Shown here piece after piece: positions 24,001-37,096 of a DNA stretch of 64,000 bases; position 1 is the first letter of the stretch; the number at the start of each line of letters is the position of its first letter. The translations under genes were made by a program, and so were the position numbers. This DNA comes from Plantago elongata (taxonomy: Eukaryota; Streptophyta; Magnoliopsida; Lamiales; Plantaginaceae). The notes under the pieces are model-generated. The model ran no database searches and was not told where the DNA came from. It worked only from the letters and a program-made list of their open reading frames with translations. The stretch spans positions 62,001 to 126,000 of the forward strand of contig JAYMSP010000003.1 in assembly GCA_036897095.1 (NCBI GenBank). Direction: 5' to 3'.

Positions 24001-27000
24001 CTATCCACAAATAGCCTCCACAACAAGCCTTTTCTCGACACCATTTGCACAGTTTTTGGTGCCAAACACACTCCTTGTGGCCTTAACCGAGCATGATGGC
24101 TTCCCAACACATTGCTGCACCAATAAAATCCGAACACTCAAGATAGTTTATTACAGTATCATATGTAATAAACTATATTATTAAGAGATATAAAATATTG
24201 CATCCAAAAATAGTTTATCCGTAGAATAATGATTTGTGTGAAATTGCATCTGAAAATATAGGATGGTCACCGCTTGTATGATTGAGACCACATCATTGGA
24301 GGCTTGGCAAGTACCGTTCTTGAACGAACCACAAGTTCCCGTTACCTCACCAAAACTAGCAAATTTGATGGCTGAAATTTCACGTCCCTCACACGACAAC
24401 TTCATGAGGTGATTCTCATACGCATTGCCACATACAGTTGTAGGCACAACAATTTGAAGGCGTACTTGGCTAAGATCCCCTCCGAATGCTTCATACATTA
24501 TCAACTCATTATCTTCGTCACTCGAGAAACCCCGTGGCACATTTGTACACCAACTTCACATTCTAGGAAATAATCAGATAAATAGTGTATGTCAGGGAAG
24601 AAAATATGATTAGATAGATTTGATCGATCCGGGGCATGCAAGACCAATTGTGAGAGTGAACCCGGAGATGAGGCCTACTCGGTCTCGGGTCTCTCGGGCC
24701 TGGGTCGAACTTTCCTGACTTGTTGATTATACTAACCATCTTTGGGAAGGTTGACCGCAGTTTCTGACACATTTGCTGCTAGTATACACACCGCGATAAT
24801 CACATGGTTCGGAGGAACAACCATCATTTGCAGCTAGATAACTCGGCCAATAGCGACCAAGAAGATTATTGTTCACGGTGACAAAACCTTTACTCAATCC
24901 TTGCAGGTCTAGTACAATAGGATCATTGCCTACTGGAGCCTTGAATGTTGTCTTATATGTCAAAAACAAAACAATAAAAAGGTTAAACTATAAAATCATT
25001 TTGGAATCGATTTGACATGACTATTTGATTAGTCACTTGGAGTATACTATTTTGTACGAAATAGACTCATATCATTTTATTTTGATCGGGGCGGAGCGAG
25101 CAGGGGACATTATTATTGATGAAATAGTCAGGTAATATCAAACAAACACTCCATTCAATCATGAACAAAATTATTATGCTACTTACCCTGTACCAAATCA
25201 TCCTCCTATAAAGTGGAAGATTATCAGTTTCCCATATAGATAACTCACGGGGTCTCAAACTATAGTTCCAATTCGGATCATATATCGCAATGGAAAATCC
25301 ACAATCGCTATTCCACCAACCTTCGTTATATAAATCATGTGTGATATTAGTTCCGTCACTCCTCCTTCCAATTAGCTCGATTGGATTGGTTATTCCTACT
25401 TTTTTATTGTCGTAAAATGCACCATAATTCTGTTCAAAATATAGAAAAATTTAGTAATTGAACTTATATTGGATTAATTAACAACATGCTCATATAATTC
25501 TTTTAAACCCAGAAAGTCTATTACACTTGGGTCCAACCCGTGTTATGAAAAGGTCTTTCTATTTCTCCGTTGGATAAGAAGATTCGTTTATTGATCGAAT
25601 CTATGAGTAAGTCATAGGCAATGTAACTTATATATTACTTGGGTATGAATTTGTTTAAGTCATATGATTTATTATGAGTCACAACGTTTACAACTTAATC
25701 ATGAATTGAATTTATTAATATTTTTCATCCTGGGCCAAGTTGGTTATTAGGGGTAGCCGGGTAGGTAATGGTTGTGATTAATTTATGTTTAGGGGAGCGT
25801 ATAGAAAGAACTTATAATTAAAATACCGGTAGTCCAACTGTGTTGCTGGATATTGTTATTGTGTTGTTTTGGTCTCCAGGGTTAAACTTGGGGTTCATCT
25901 CAAACATGTAGCTCTCCACGTCAATCGAACCCCACTTAGAACCTACAAGTTAGAGATGATAAATACATTCTATTTTAACATCAATTATATATATTAGGAT
26001 TGTAGTTAAATATGTAATGTAGATGTAGTTTTTATTTGAAATGTCTCTCGTAAAAGTTAATTAAGGAGTGATAGAATTACACCTCATCTAAAAGCTCGAA
26101 TTTATGAAGAATTGTGAAATCTAGTTATATATTAATACTCCAACACTCCTCGTACTTGTGGTCGAATTCAACCTCTTTAGAGGAGGCCATCCGAGTGAAA
26201 ATTTAATATGGGACGGCGATTGTCTCCGTGGAAATTCGAACCCTAATAGGTGTGAATCAGAGGTTTTTATACCATGATAGAATTCCATCTTATCTAAAAG
26301 ATCATACTTATAGAGAGTTGTGGAAACTAGTCATATATATTCTTGTTTTCCCAAAAAATAACTATTTGGTGACGGAAGTAGAAACATTGGGGAATGGAAA
26401 AGTAATTCTAACCGAGGTACTCTCCGTTGATAAAAACGTGCATTACATGCCCAGTACCGGCTATTCTGAGAGTACGACTAACTATGTCGTCCCTCATAAC
26501 ATAATTTTCGGAGAAGATTCTGCATAAAAAGAAATAGACAGAATAAATTTAGAGTAAGTGTTTTGAGATATCGACTTATAAAGAGACTTTAAGAGAACAA
26601 CAAATAATATAATTATCCAGAAATACATATACATGTATATTGAACCATAAAATTATTAATACTATCACATTAAATTATTTTATATAGAATGAAAAAGGTA
26701 CTTCCTTGTAGCGTACCAACAATTGTCAGTCATATCAGCATAATACTTCTGATCACGTACTCCTGTATTATTATAGAATGTCTCAGAAAAATCAGGAACT
26801 CTTTCAGACCTCCATGTCCAATTAAAAGACTCTTGGATCGTAATCTTCTCCCTCAAAGTCGTCTGAGTATTTACCTATTTGAGTAGTCCAGAATATACTG
26901 TTAAAACAAAATGTACTGGCTGAAAATGAAGCGTTCGTTGGGAGTTCAATTATTAATGATCGAATCCATTTAACAGATTCGGAAACGAATTTCTGAATAA

Positions 27001-29341
27001 AATCATATACCTTGGCAGTGTTGTGAGCTACTGTCCTGCAATCTGGAAGGATACTGACGGACCATGCTGGAACAGTGTAGTGAATTCCGTTGTGAGTTAC
27101 AGTAGCAGTCGTGGTATCGTTTGCATTGCCCAAAAAACAGCTTGAAGTACCATTGAGAGTGTAAATAGTCCTCTGTCATTATTTCAACTTGTTAGTAAAG
27201 GTTAATAACACGTAAGATATACAGCTGAACATGTGGTGTTGATTCAGTCTATCACAAAGCTGATCGGTGAGATTAATCGTAGCTGTATAAGTATTGCTAC
27301 ATATATACCTGGACAGAGTTGCCGAGGTCATCTTCTCAATTGAATGCAACACATCATGGAGCTGCTTCAAGTGACCGTATTTTGGTTGATTATAATCTCC
27401 TGCATGCGAGGAATGTTAAATGTGGAGTCGTTTTAGTTTAACTCTAATCTCATTGGTATAATCACAGCCTAGTAAAGTTACCGTATTTGTTTAATGGGTC
27501 ATAATCATAACTTGTGGTGATGTATGGACCACCAGCACTTCTTCCGAAATTGGTTCCACCGTGGTACTTCACAAGATTTGAAGAAAATGGAAACATTTAG
27601 TGAAATGCCAAAGATTTGATGATATATATTTGAAATGTTTTTGGTAATACGAGAGCAATTTTCCTCGTGCCAGATCAATTTAAACTGCTTCGTGTAGACC
27701 GGGTTCAATTGCTCAGGCAAGAGGGAAATTGCTCTGACATTAGCAGCAGTGAAACTGAAACATATATCTATGGTTCCAAGTCACCAACCATGTAATAATT
27801 CTGGTATGTGCCTCCAGACTGGAAGAATCGGGCTACGGCAAATGCAAGATCCTCAGCTGGGCTGTATGGATCCTTGCCACCCCAGCTCTTAAACCTAGAT
27901 AGTTACACATCAAGCATTTAAACTTCATGTGCGGTTAGAGTAGATCCCAAGACCTATTCAAGAAGCCTGAGATTTGTAGTAATTTGGCTGCAGAACTAAC
28001 CATCCGGTCCAATTCTGTGTCCACATCTTCGGACTGTTTGGATTGTTTGGTGTGAATTTGTCGCAATAAAACCCGTTGCATGTATCTATCTGTAAAACAT
28101 GTAAAGAAGACTCAAATGACATGATCTGTTGATGCTCGAAATGGAAACAGACTGCTAAAGTGAGAAGGATTCTATCAGTATCTGAGCTTACAATTGGCTG
28201 TGGAGCATTACTTTGTTGACACATAAACCATGGAACGCCTATATCAAGACTTTTCGCATAATTCGTGACAAAGTTTAGATATTCTATCCCAGCTTCTCCG
28301 TGAGATGACATGACATTCCCATATTCATTTTCAATCTGTTAAAAAGTTTGATCTGGTCGGAAAGGTAGAACCTCAGAAATGGCATCGAATTTAACATGTA
28401 GTGTTCTTCTTTACCTGTGAAAAAATAATGGGTCCTCCTTGTGATGCAAATAGGTTCTCTTCTTTAACCATGTTCACGATCATATTAGTAAAATTTTGCA
28501 TCTCTCTGCAGAATTCTATTTGTCAAACTATGGTCATGCAGAACATAAATCGAGTTCTGCTTTTCTTTTGCCATGAAAGTAGATTATGCGAAAACACTTA
28601 CCAAGAAAACCTCATTGTTAGTGCGAAATTCGCAGCCAGGCAGACTTTTAAGCCAACCAGGAAGTCCTCTACATGGACAATACAAGAAATGTTATGAACA
28701 TTTGGCAAGTTTTACTGATATCACCCAGAGTAGCATTCTAGCATGTAACAACTAACAAGATTTTATTTTCCCTGCTAATACATTCATTACAAATATGTGC
28801 AACTGATCCGATCAAGTCGATTATACACATATATCTTAGAGCTAAATGTACATACCCGAAATTCCATTCAGCACAAACATAAGGTCCAATCCGAAGAACA
28901 GCATAAAGTCCACCGACCTGGATTGTTTTGAGAAACCTGATTATATTTAAATTCCCAGAAAAATTATACATTTGGCGAAATGGCTCGTGGGCATTCCAAA
29001 ATACGTAGGTGTCAATAGCATCTATTCCACCTAGCTTGGCTTTATTTATCAAATCAGGCCACATCTGAGTGATCAAAGCACTGAGAAGAGACACAAGAAA
29101 CAACATCAGGAATCTTGGACCCAAAACAGATTAGTAATACATACAGAAACCTTCACTGTGTAATTTTTTACTTGTTATTTACCTCAGGTGCACTTCGTGG
29201 ATAATGAATCGATGCTGAAAGAAAGATCTTGCGTTCTCCATTGATTGTAATTGCCCTTCCATCATAGGAAACTTGTGTTGCAAATGTACAGGTGAGGAAT
29301 AGTATCAAGAAAAACCATACTAATGCTAAAGAGTTTGCCAT
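24001..29341 (-). CDS. BGAL: Beta-galactosidase paralogue (GH35 + SUEL), nucleophile lost; degenerate or neofunctionalised (17 exons, ~815 aa if spliced as given)
   Basis: Exons (right to left) 29183-29341, 28856-29064, 28602-28668, 28415-28501, 28192-28335, 28001-28089, 27789-27894, 27482-27566, 27309-27399, 27011-27170, 26702-26874, 26413-26519, 25827-25942, 25187-25429, 24737-24951, 24271-24553, 24001-24114. It has the same domain order as its tandem neighbour: signal peptide, GH35 barrel, galactose-binding modules, SUEL domain ([22 protein letters not shown]). The acid/base Glu178 is kept (SQIENEYG), but the nucleophile Glu is Gln247 (MWTQNWTGW), so normal hydrolysis should be lost. Exon 9 has a 28-nt deletion relative to the paralogue; frame is kept only if the next acceptor two bases downstream is used. 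Three other junctions also need displaced sites (acceptor at 28502, donor at 26701, acceptor at 24554). It could be a recent pseudogene or a non-catalytic galactose-binding protein. Confidence is for gene identity, not function. Confidence 0.8.
26070..26337. repeat. Direct repeat pair (~62 bp) inside an intron of the right beta-galactosidase gene
   Basis: Segments 26070-26131 and 26276-26337 start gatagaatt and share atctaaaag and gttgtggaaactagt-like words at about 70-75% identity, 206 bp apart. This looks like an old mobile-element fragment, but its family is not certain. Confidence 0.45.
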
Positions 29342-30260
29342 GGGAACGGAAAGGCATGCAGGAGAGGTTAGGTTAATGGAATAAAGTTTAATGCATTGCA
29401 TGTTACTTGTATGTACTATTTACAGTCATATGGACATGTGATGGAAATGGAATTGCGTTCATTTCGCTCAACCTGAAGGTATTAGTGACTGTTTTTATCC
29501 ACATAGTTTTGACCCAACTTGAACTTTCTTTTTACGAATCCAATTCATGGTTTGACACCCTTCTTTCTTGCTCTCACATAATAGGTTCTCGCAAGTAAAA
29601 TCGTGAAATCTACTTGTTGCGTTATGTGAGAGTGTCATACCGTCAGCGCCTATAATCTCAGAATCTCCCATGCACTTTTCCTTTCATGATCTTGAACATT
29701 TAGAAATTAAAAAAAAATACTAAAATTAATTCATTATCTGGAAACATGTCTAATACTGTAATACATATATATAACCACCAGTATCACCATTGTATGAATA
29801 AATACTCAGGACTAGTTTATACAAAAATTGTTGAGATATATTCTAGTATTCTACCAGTCAAAACTCAAGGAACTAAGCAAAGTAAATTAGACAGAGAATT
29901 ACATGGGGGCCAACAAGCAGCCTTCAATCTGAGGAGAATTGCCGGTGCTCTCGACCTAATAATCTCTAGATAATTCACGCTTCTAGTCTTTCAACTCCCA
30001 ACTCCACCTAGCTCCTTGACTTGGATGTATAAATAGTGGGTCTAGGAGCTAGACAACAAGCACAGCACATTCACGAGCATTTTGGCTGCTAGTCAGCAGT
30101 GGTACCAGTCACATCAATGATGTTGTAGACAGGAGCTTGTTCAAAGGTATCAAGATTACAGACATTTATAGTCAGGATACCAACATGCACAAGCTACCAG
30201 TATGTTTTGGTTACATTACCTCAGCAAAATTGGAGTGTTCTCCACGTACAGCAATCAGAT
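29342..30260. other. Spacer between beta-galactosidase and helicase genes
   Basis: Upstream region of the right beta-galactosidase gene and 3' region of the helicase gene. The open frames at 29407-29598 and 29746-29973 show no recognisable protein features. Confidence 0.6.
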
Positions 30261-33200
30261 TCAAGATTTAGCAGTGAAACTCTTCTTTGGTTTCCCCATC
30301 TGTCTATCATCCCTTTTCCGCTTCTTTAAGTGCTTCTGAATTGATTTGTTAAACAAGGATGGTTGTTCTTTCAAAGCAAAACTTTTAGCTACGTGGCCCA
30401 AATGAAGTTTCTTCACCGTAAAAATCTTTTTCAGCTCACCGCGATGAGCGGTATATGCACGCACCCAGGAGCAAAATGCATCCTTGCCTAGGTTCTTAAT
30501 TTTATGCTGTAAATAATCAGGAAACAAAAAAACGTTATTAATAAATGAGAGAATTTGTACAGGATCATCCAGGAAATACAACATACATATTGAGCACACT
30601 TTTAACACACTACAAATGGACCCTTTTTGTATGCCATCTTGATAATCATAATTCTACCTGAAAGCTCCCTATTTCAAGGTATAATAGACATAACAAAGCA
30701 TGGAAAATGGCAGGGGAAAAAGTTAATAAATCCAGAATCGAGAGTAAAAACCAAGATTACTGCTGCAGTGAAACACTAAGTTGCACCAGGACAGCCATTA
30801 AAATCAATAACAATGTTGCATGTTACAAGCAAGCACAACAGATCAGATAATAAAGGCATACCTCCATGGCAACAAAGGTCTCTAATGATCTTTGTAAAGT
30901 AACAACCCAAGGATGCATTTCAACTGAAATAAATCTTCTGGCTTGGTTGTTGAGACTGTGCAAAGGAAAAGTACCTAGAAGTTTTAACAAGGGATACTCT
31001 GTTAAGATCACCCTATGTTTTTCTAGGTCCTTCAGGTAATCTATTTCAATCGGTTGGAGGAACAGCAATGACTCGCCTTTTGCACCCAACCTAGCAGTTC
31101 TTCCGACCCTGTTTGCACATTAATTAGAGTAAGAAGAAATATTCATGCACATATTGGTCGGGCAGGAAACACTGAAACAACAATATAAACACTGGTCCTA
31201 ACTCCAAAACAAGATGAGATAAAGTATGAAAAGGCTATAAAATAAGATTGGGTTGAAAAAGAGAGATGTAAAAATTGAAAAGCAAAGTAAAATATACAAA
31301 AATACAAAACTTATAGGTTCAGACTTCAGATAGTGGATGGTAGATTTCCCTGAATCTGAATATAATCATCTTATATTTTTTGAACTAGGTCAAGTTTATT
31401 GATAATAACAACAATGAACAATCAAAGTCATTTGTTTCCTGAATAAAAACAAAAAGAAGAGAAAGAAGACATCCACCAAAAAAGGATAGGATATACCTGT
31501 GAACATACTCGGTTGCCTCTCCAGGAGAATCATACTGTATGATGCATCTGACTTTTGGGAAGTCAAGACCTCTAGCAGAAACATCTGTGGATAAAAGAAG
31601 AGCTGATTTTTCTGTTTTAAAGGTCTGATATGCTGTTTTCCGCTCCTCATGATCCATGTTACCGTGTAACTTCAAAGTGTTGCATCTTAAAAACTGTCTT
31701 GCCTCTGTTTCTGATTGGGACTTTGGTGACCATTTGAATTCATTAATCAGAGAGTAGTGGAAATCTACAGCATGGCATGTTGAAAAGAACACCACAATCT
31801 GTGGAACAAAAAGCATTGTTAATGGTTGCTTTGAAAGGACAATAACTAATATACGTACTTAGGTTTCTTATATATGGTGACATAACAAAAAGGGAGTATT
31901 TGAGTTTTTCCACATAAATATTGTTAGGAAAGTGGTATTATACTTTTGGTCAAATCATAACATGAAGTAGTTTGTTCCCCTCTATATGAGAGAGTAGCAT
32001 TTCCATGGAGAGTTGCTTAAGCTGTTAGAGCACTCTTTGTAGGAAATGTAAAATTTTCCCTAAAAAACCATCCTAACTTGTCTCCTTAGCTATTTTTGGG
32101 GTTCCAATATATATTGATCAAACCTCAGGTCTCCTACTTTGAGTACAAAGATGACAATTCAATTCAAATGAATAAAATATTCATTTTAGCTTTTAAACAA
32201 GGTTTAGGGAGGGGCAATAGTAGGGTGAAAAGAAGGGAGCCCTTATTTTTGTCGTGGGCCAGCATTAATATAGAGAACCTGTGATTTGATTCTTTTATCC
32301 AATAATTTGATGTTTCATCTCATATCTAACACTAAATTCATTTTTACAATACCTACAACTAGTGCTCTTAGGGGTTCTAAATGAGTACATTTGGTCCTTT
32401 CTTGCAGCCAGATTGGAGTTCATTTTGTTCTTGCAATGATGTACATAAAAATGAAGTGTTTCACAACAAAAGTCCCTGGCTATTCGTTTTGTGTGCTTTA
32501 TCAAGGACTTGTATTAAGAAACTACTAGCTAGTAACGAACCATAAATAGTACCGAAACCTATTAATGTTGTTGAAGTGATAATAACTAATGCGCTAGCAT
32601 TCAGACAAAAGGATGAGAGAGAGCCTCTATAACAAACCCATTGATAAGAAGGGTATAAAGTACAAACTCATGATGTGCCTCTATAGCAATAACAGACCAA
32701 TTTAATTGATTCAATAGGTTCAGCAATTCTAACAACTAAGAATTATATAGATTCAAAATAACACAGTGATCATAGTAGGCATAGATTACCTTTTGGGAAG
32801 CTTCACTTTCAAAGAGATGCTTTAATATTGAAAGGAGCACTACAAGACGAGAACCACATGATACTGCAAACTTATGGCTATCAGAACATAGACATCAAAA
32901 ATCAAGTTGTTAACTTAAGTGATAGAATTTTCATTTTATACCTTTAATATACCTCTGCACTAACTGTGTAGGAAGTTTAAACTCCTCGCTAACTGAACTT
33001 GACAGTTTAAGGGATCCGTCAGTTTCATCATCCACATCAGATTCAAGTGATTTATCTTGACTGTATCGCACATGTTGTGGCATCTTCCTGTCGTCAATGC
33101 CAATCAATACTGGGTTCTTCAAACTAATTTTAGCAAGGTGATTAACTTTTTCATTTAGTGTAGCTGATAAGAGCAAATTCTGTCTCTGAACTTTTGGAGT

Positions 33201-35052
33201 CACGGATGAACTTTCCTTGCTGACAGACTTGTCTTCCTGCGAGCCTAAGCGGTTCAAGATCTCTTCTATTTCTTTCCCATACCCTAGTTCAAGAATCCTG
33301 CCAATTTAAGAGCATCTGTATTGAAGCAAAAAGATGCTTCTCGTATTGTGGTAAAAGGAATCAAGAGTCAAGTGGTCTACCTATCAGCTTCATCAAATAT
33401 AATCCAGCGAAGATTGGAGTGTACAAACGATGATGTATTCTTCAGATGATCCAAAAGCCGCCCAGGGGTTGCAACAAGAATGGATATACCTGGCATGATG
33501 ATGACCAGCAAACCCATGAGTAACCAAGGGGATGTACAAATTTATATAAGAGGTATATTCAAATTTATATAAGAGGTATAAGAGGTAAATTCATTGAGCA
33601 AACTGAATGATAACATCAACTTTTTTTAATAGTACTGCTGAAATTGTGTGAACCTGGGATGTTATTGGCGTTGGATATATTTTGGAGATGTAGCTTATTG
33701 CAATGAGATCTACTACAAAACGCCTTCTAGCCTGAACATTCGTTCACTTTATCTCTGCTTTTGCAGTTTACCTATGTTTCTTGCAGGTATTCCAAGTAAC
33801 GGTGCAACCACGTTCAGGCAACAAGATTAAAACTTGTAGTCCATGACATGACTTAAACAATAATCAAATCATGCTACTGAATTGAAAAGGCAAACTTTAT
33901 GAACACTTTGCACGTTGTAAAATTGACACCAACGAGCAAAATGCTTGTTTGTATATATTACACATTCACACAAATTATTCAGGAAATGATTGCATGACAT
34001 AATATGCAGTTGCAGTTCTCACCTTTCCTTAACCTGGCTTTCTCCTTTGATCTGTTTTCCCCGCCCATAAGATAGCCTGGAACAATCCAGTGAAACCGGT
34101 GCAATAACTTCTGTAGAATTTCAAACACCTGTGTGCATAATTCGTGCGTCGGTACAAGGACCAACGCTGTCATGAAGACATGTTAATTCAGACTGATGTA
34201 AATTTCAGGTGACAGGCAAGGTGAAGACTGAAGAATATAATAGCTGCGAAGAGTATGACATGTATTCACAGGAAAAGAAATGGCTTCATACTTTGTAAAT
34301 TGTAAACCAGACAGAATTGAACCGGGAGAATAGCAAATTCTCAAGCTACCAAGTGCTACTAATCACGGATGTCATTATCCTTTCTAGAGGTGCTCAATGG
34401 ACAAATTTCACACCTCACACTATAACTTTCATTAAATATCTTAAACTTGTATAGATAAACCCAAATCCTCAAGTCTCACTCTCAAGAGGCAGATAAATGG
34501 CAGCACAGCCTTCCATAAAGTACGGATTCACATACCGAAAGTACCGTCGGCCCGCTGAATTCTCTGATCATAATTCTGCAAGTGATGAATAATCGGGGCC
34601 AAATAGGCCACCGTTTTTCCAGTCCCAGTTGCAGCATTTACAAGCCTGTAGTAATTCGAGTCCAACCTCAATCAAAACATATTTCAACCAAATCAAAACT
34701 GACCACGCGAACAAAAGAGCATATGAAGAATAGATGATTACACATGCTCCCCGGATAGCACGACAGGAATTGCCTTGGCCTGAACCAGAGTCGGGGTGTC
34801 GAAACCAAGCCTCTCTGTACAAGATGAACAACACACGTCAGACAAATTGGCATCTTATTGATAGATTCAGCTCTAAAATGAACTTCAGAATACGTAAAAA
34901 GGAAAAGGGGAAGGTGGACCTTTGAGCTGCTCGCACAAATTGGGGTGAAGACCTAGGCTGGAGAAGGAGCAGGAAGCAAAAACCTCAGAAGAGTTGTCGC
35001 TTGCTGGTTTAGTTTTTCTGCCATTGCCGTTGTTCTTATTGCTCTTCTCCAT
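30261..35052 (-). CDS. RH17: DEAD-box ATP-dependent RNA helicase, DDX31/Dbp7 type, RH17-like (10 exons, 597 aa)
   Basis: Exons (right to left) 34920-35052, 34742-34814, 34536-34645, 34023-34166, 33381-33489, 32942-33297, 32790-32863, 31497-31798, 30862-31108, 30261-30506. All helicase motifs are present: Q motif (TLVQAKAIP), I ATGTGKT (74-80), Ia VPTHEL, GG, Ib [14 protein letters not shown] (186-189), III SAT (234-236), [23 protein letters not shown] and [14 protein letters not shown]. The C-terminal region carries [19 protein letters not shown] and a Lys/Arg-rich tail ([10 protein letters not shown]), which marks the Dbp7/DDX31 subfamily. In yeast this subfamily works in nucleolar assembly of the large ribosomal subunit. 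An acidic, Ser-rich insert sits between motifs III and IV (about residues 270-300). Length matches Arabidopsis RH17 (about 600 aa). Complete, with no odd codons. Confidence 0.95.
33531..33592. repeat. Short tandem repeat in a helicase intron
   Basis: The word caaatttatataagaggtat occurs twice head-to-tail, followed by a partial third unit (aagaggtaa). Confidence 0.7.
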
Positions 35053-35762
35053 TTTCGCGGAATATTGTTAATTTCCGAACTGATTTCTGATAAATTTGGA
35101 GTTTGTAAGTGGTTTTGATGATAACTGTGGCTCGCTAGGGTTTAAGGATTTAAGCTATTCGGAACGATGAGAGTATTATGAAGGTCTGGTGGATCGTCTT
35201 ATGAAGGTTCGGCCCGGCAAGCTTCAAATATGGGTTCCAACTTCCAATTGCAATTTCTAAAATATACAAAGTATAATTTTTACGTCCCTAATTTTTAACA
35301 CCAAGTAATGAGGTTTATTTCAATTGATTAGCCTCGAATATGAGGTTATGCGTTGAACTTTCGTCAAGTATGAATTGTGTTATATTGTATTGTAATTGTG
35401 AACCTGTGATGATTGATGCATTTGTAATAGCGATAGATCAAGTACTACTCGAACAGTATTTATATACTTTGATTGTACTCATATCTAATTCAATTTTATG
35501 ATATTGGGGTTGACTGCTTCATTGATCATCTTCCTTGAAGTCTAATTCAATTGTATACATCCCATCCCATGTATACTAGACGGATGGTTGCATGATGGTC
35601 ATTCGAATTTTGAAATACTTACTTAATTGTTTAACTCATAATGTAAATACGGTACTAAATTGCTAAAATATGATCAACCCATTGCTCGATTTTATTTCCA
35701 TCGCCACATCTCACCTGGATGATCGTAATAAAATAGGACTCTCACTGTGTTCTTATATTATA

Positions 35763-36003
35763 CTCCCCCATTCCAAGATTCATCTTCTTACATTTCATTT
35801 TGGTCGGTCACAAATTCATCTTCTATGAAGAACATCTTTCATACTTTATACGTCATCTATCCTATATTAATCACTATCTATTCATTATTTTTCCTACTTT
35901 ATCACAATCTTTCCTGCTTTATTACTATATCTCATACTTTATTCACTTTTTTCTTAAAATATGTGTCCGGTTACACAGGAAGATCAACTCGGGACGGAGG
36001 GAG
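35763..36003. mobile_element. Stowaway-like MITE, complete (241 bp)
   Basis: Flanked by TA on both sides (35761-35762 and 36004-36005). The left terminus is CTCCCCCATTCCAAG and the right terminus, inverted, is CTCCCTCCGTCCCGAG. These are canonical Stowaway ends (Tc1/mariner-dependent). The interior is rich in actttatt words and has no coding capacity. Confidence 0.88.
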
Positions 36004-36147
36004 TATACGAGTTGAACTAAACTGCAATATAAAGATAATTAAATAAATTTATTAACAAAATCAGCCATCTCCAAAGTCATTTCGAACCTGTCGCCTCTTT
36101 TCCTCTCCCTCCCCTGACCGGACGTCGCACACGATAGGAGAAAATAG

Positions 36148-36169
36148 CCCCCCCCCCCCCCCCCCCCCC
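36148..36169. repeat. Poly-C homopolymer, 22 nt
   Basis: An uninterrupted run of 22 C in otherwise AT-rich spacer. Its length may be unreliable in assembly. Confidence 0.9.
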
Positions 36170-37096
36170 TTGTTGTGGTTGTTTATCTCGCGTCTTTTGG
36201 TCTCCCTCCCCATTCGTGGCCGATTTTGAATATTACGTTATCTTTATAATTCATCTCTTTTACCCATCGGTCAACTTTGGTTATATACTCGTCTAAGTAC
36301 TCTCTTACGTTTTATAGATAAGCAACGCATTTCGGTAAATCCATTGAAAAACATTACATGAAGTAAAATTGCCCGCTCTTGTATTCAGTGTACCTATCAC
36401 CATCACTCACAAACTATGTCGCTCCCGTTTCCAGTGCACCTATCAATACCACTCACAAACTATCACAAACTACGTGTTGTATGGAATATTCGGAATGGTC
36501 CATGGCCATTTAAAAACCTAAACTGAATTCTAAACACCTCTAGTGTCAAATATTTTATTATCTTTTTAATGAATCAAACTCATAATTTATCATTTGGACA
36601 ACCACGCAACTATTACAAAGTTATGATAAATCAATCGAAAATGCTAAACTCAGAAGGACGTAGATGAAATTGTCCAGATCTTTTCCTTCCCCTTCTAACT
36701 AACATGCCCAGTTTTGGATGGAGTTACACGTACAGCGTTTGAATTAAGAGGCATATACTCAAGCCTAACGGCATTTTATAAGTGTACTCCAATATTAAAA
36801 ACAAATAAACAAGCAGTACGTTATTGACGACACGAGCAAAACGACACCACTTTGATGCCCCATTGGCTGGCACCCCTCCCTCTTTCTCTCATTCACGATC
36901 AATCGCTTTTACATCCAATCTATCCACACGCACACTTCACTACCGCAGCTTAATATAAAAATAGAAAAATGTAAAAAATACTCAAATAGATCATCACGTA
37001 CCGTATAATATAATCCATTCTATAGGGATAGAGAGATAGATACATTTCAAATTTTCTGCATTTTCAGCTCGCAGTGGGGTTTAGGGGACTGTAAAA

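Larger units (their letters stand above)
35053..37096. other. Spacer between divergent helicase and KASII genes
   Basis: Shared promoter region of two divergently transcribed housekeeping-type genes. It holds a complete Stowaway MITE (35763-36003) and a 22-nt poly-C run (36148-36169). No gene found. Confidence 0.65.
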
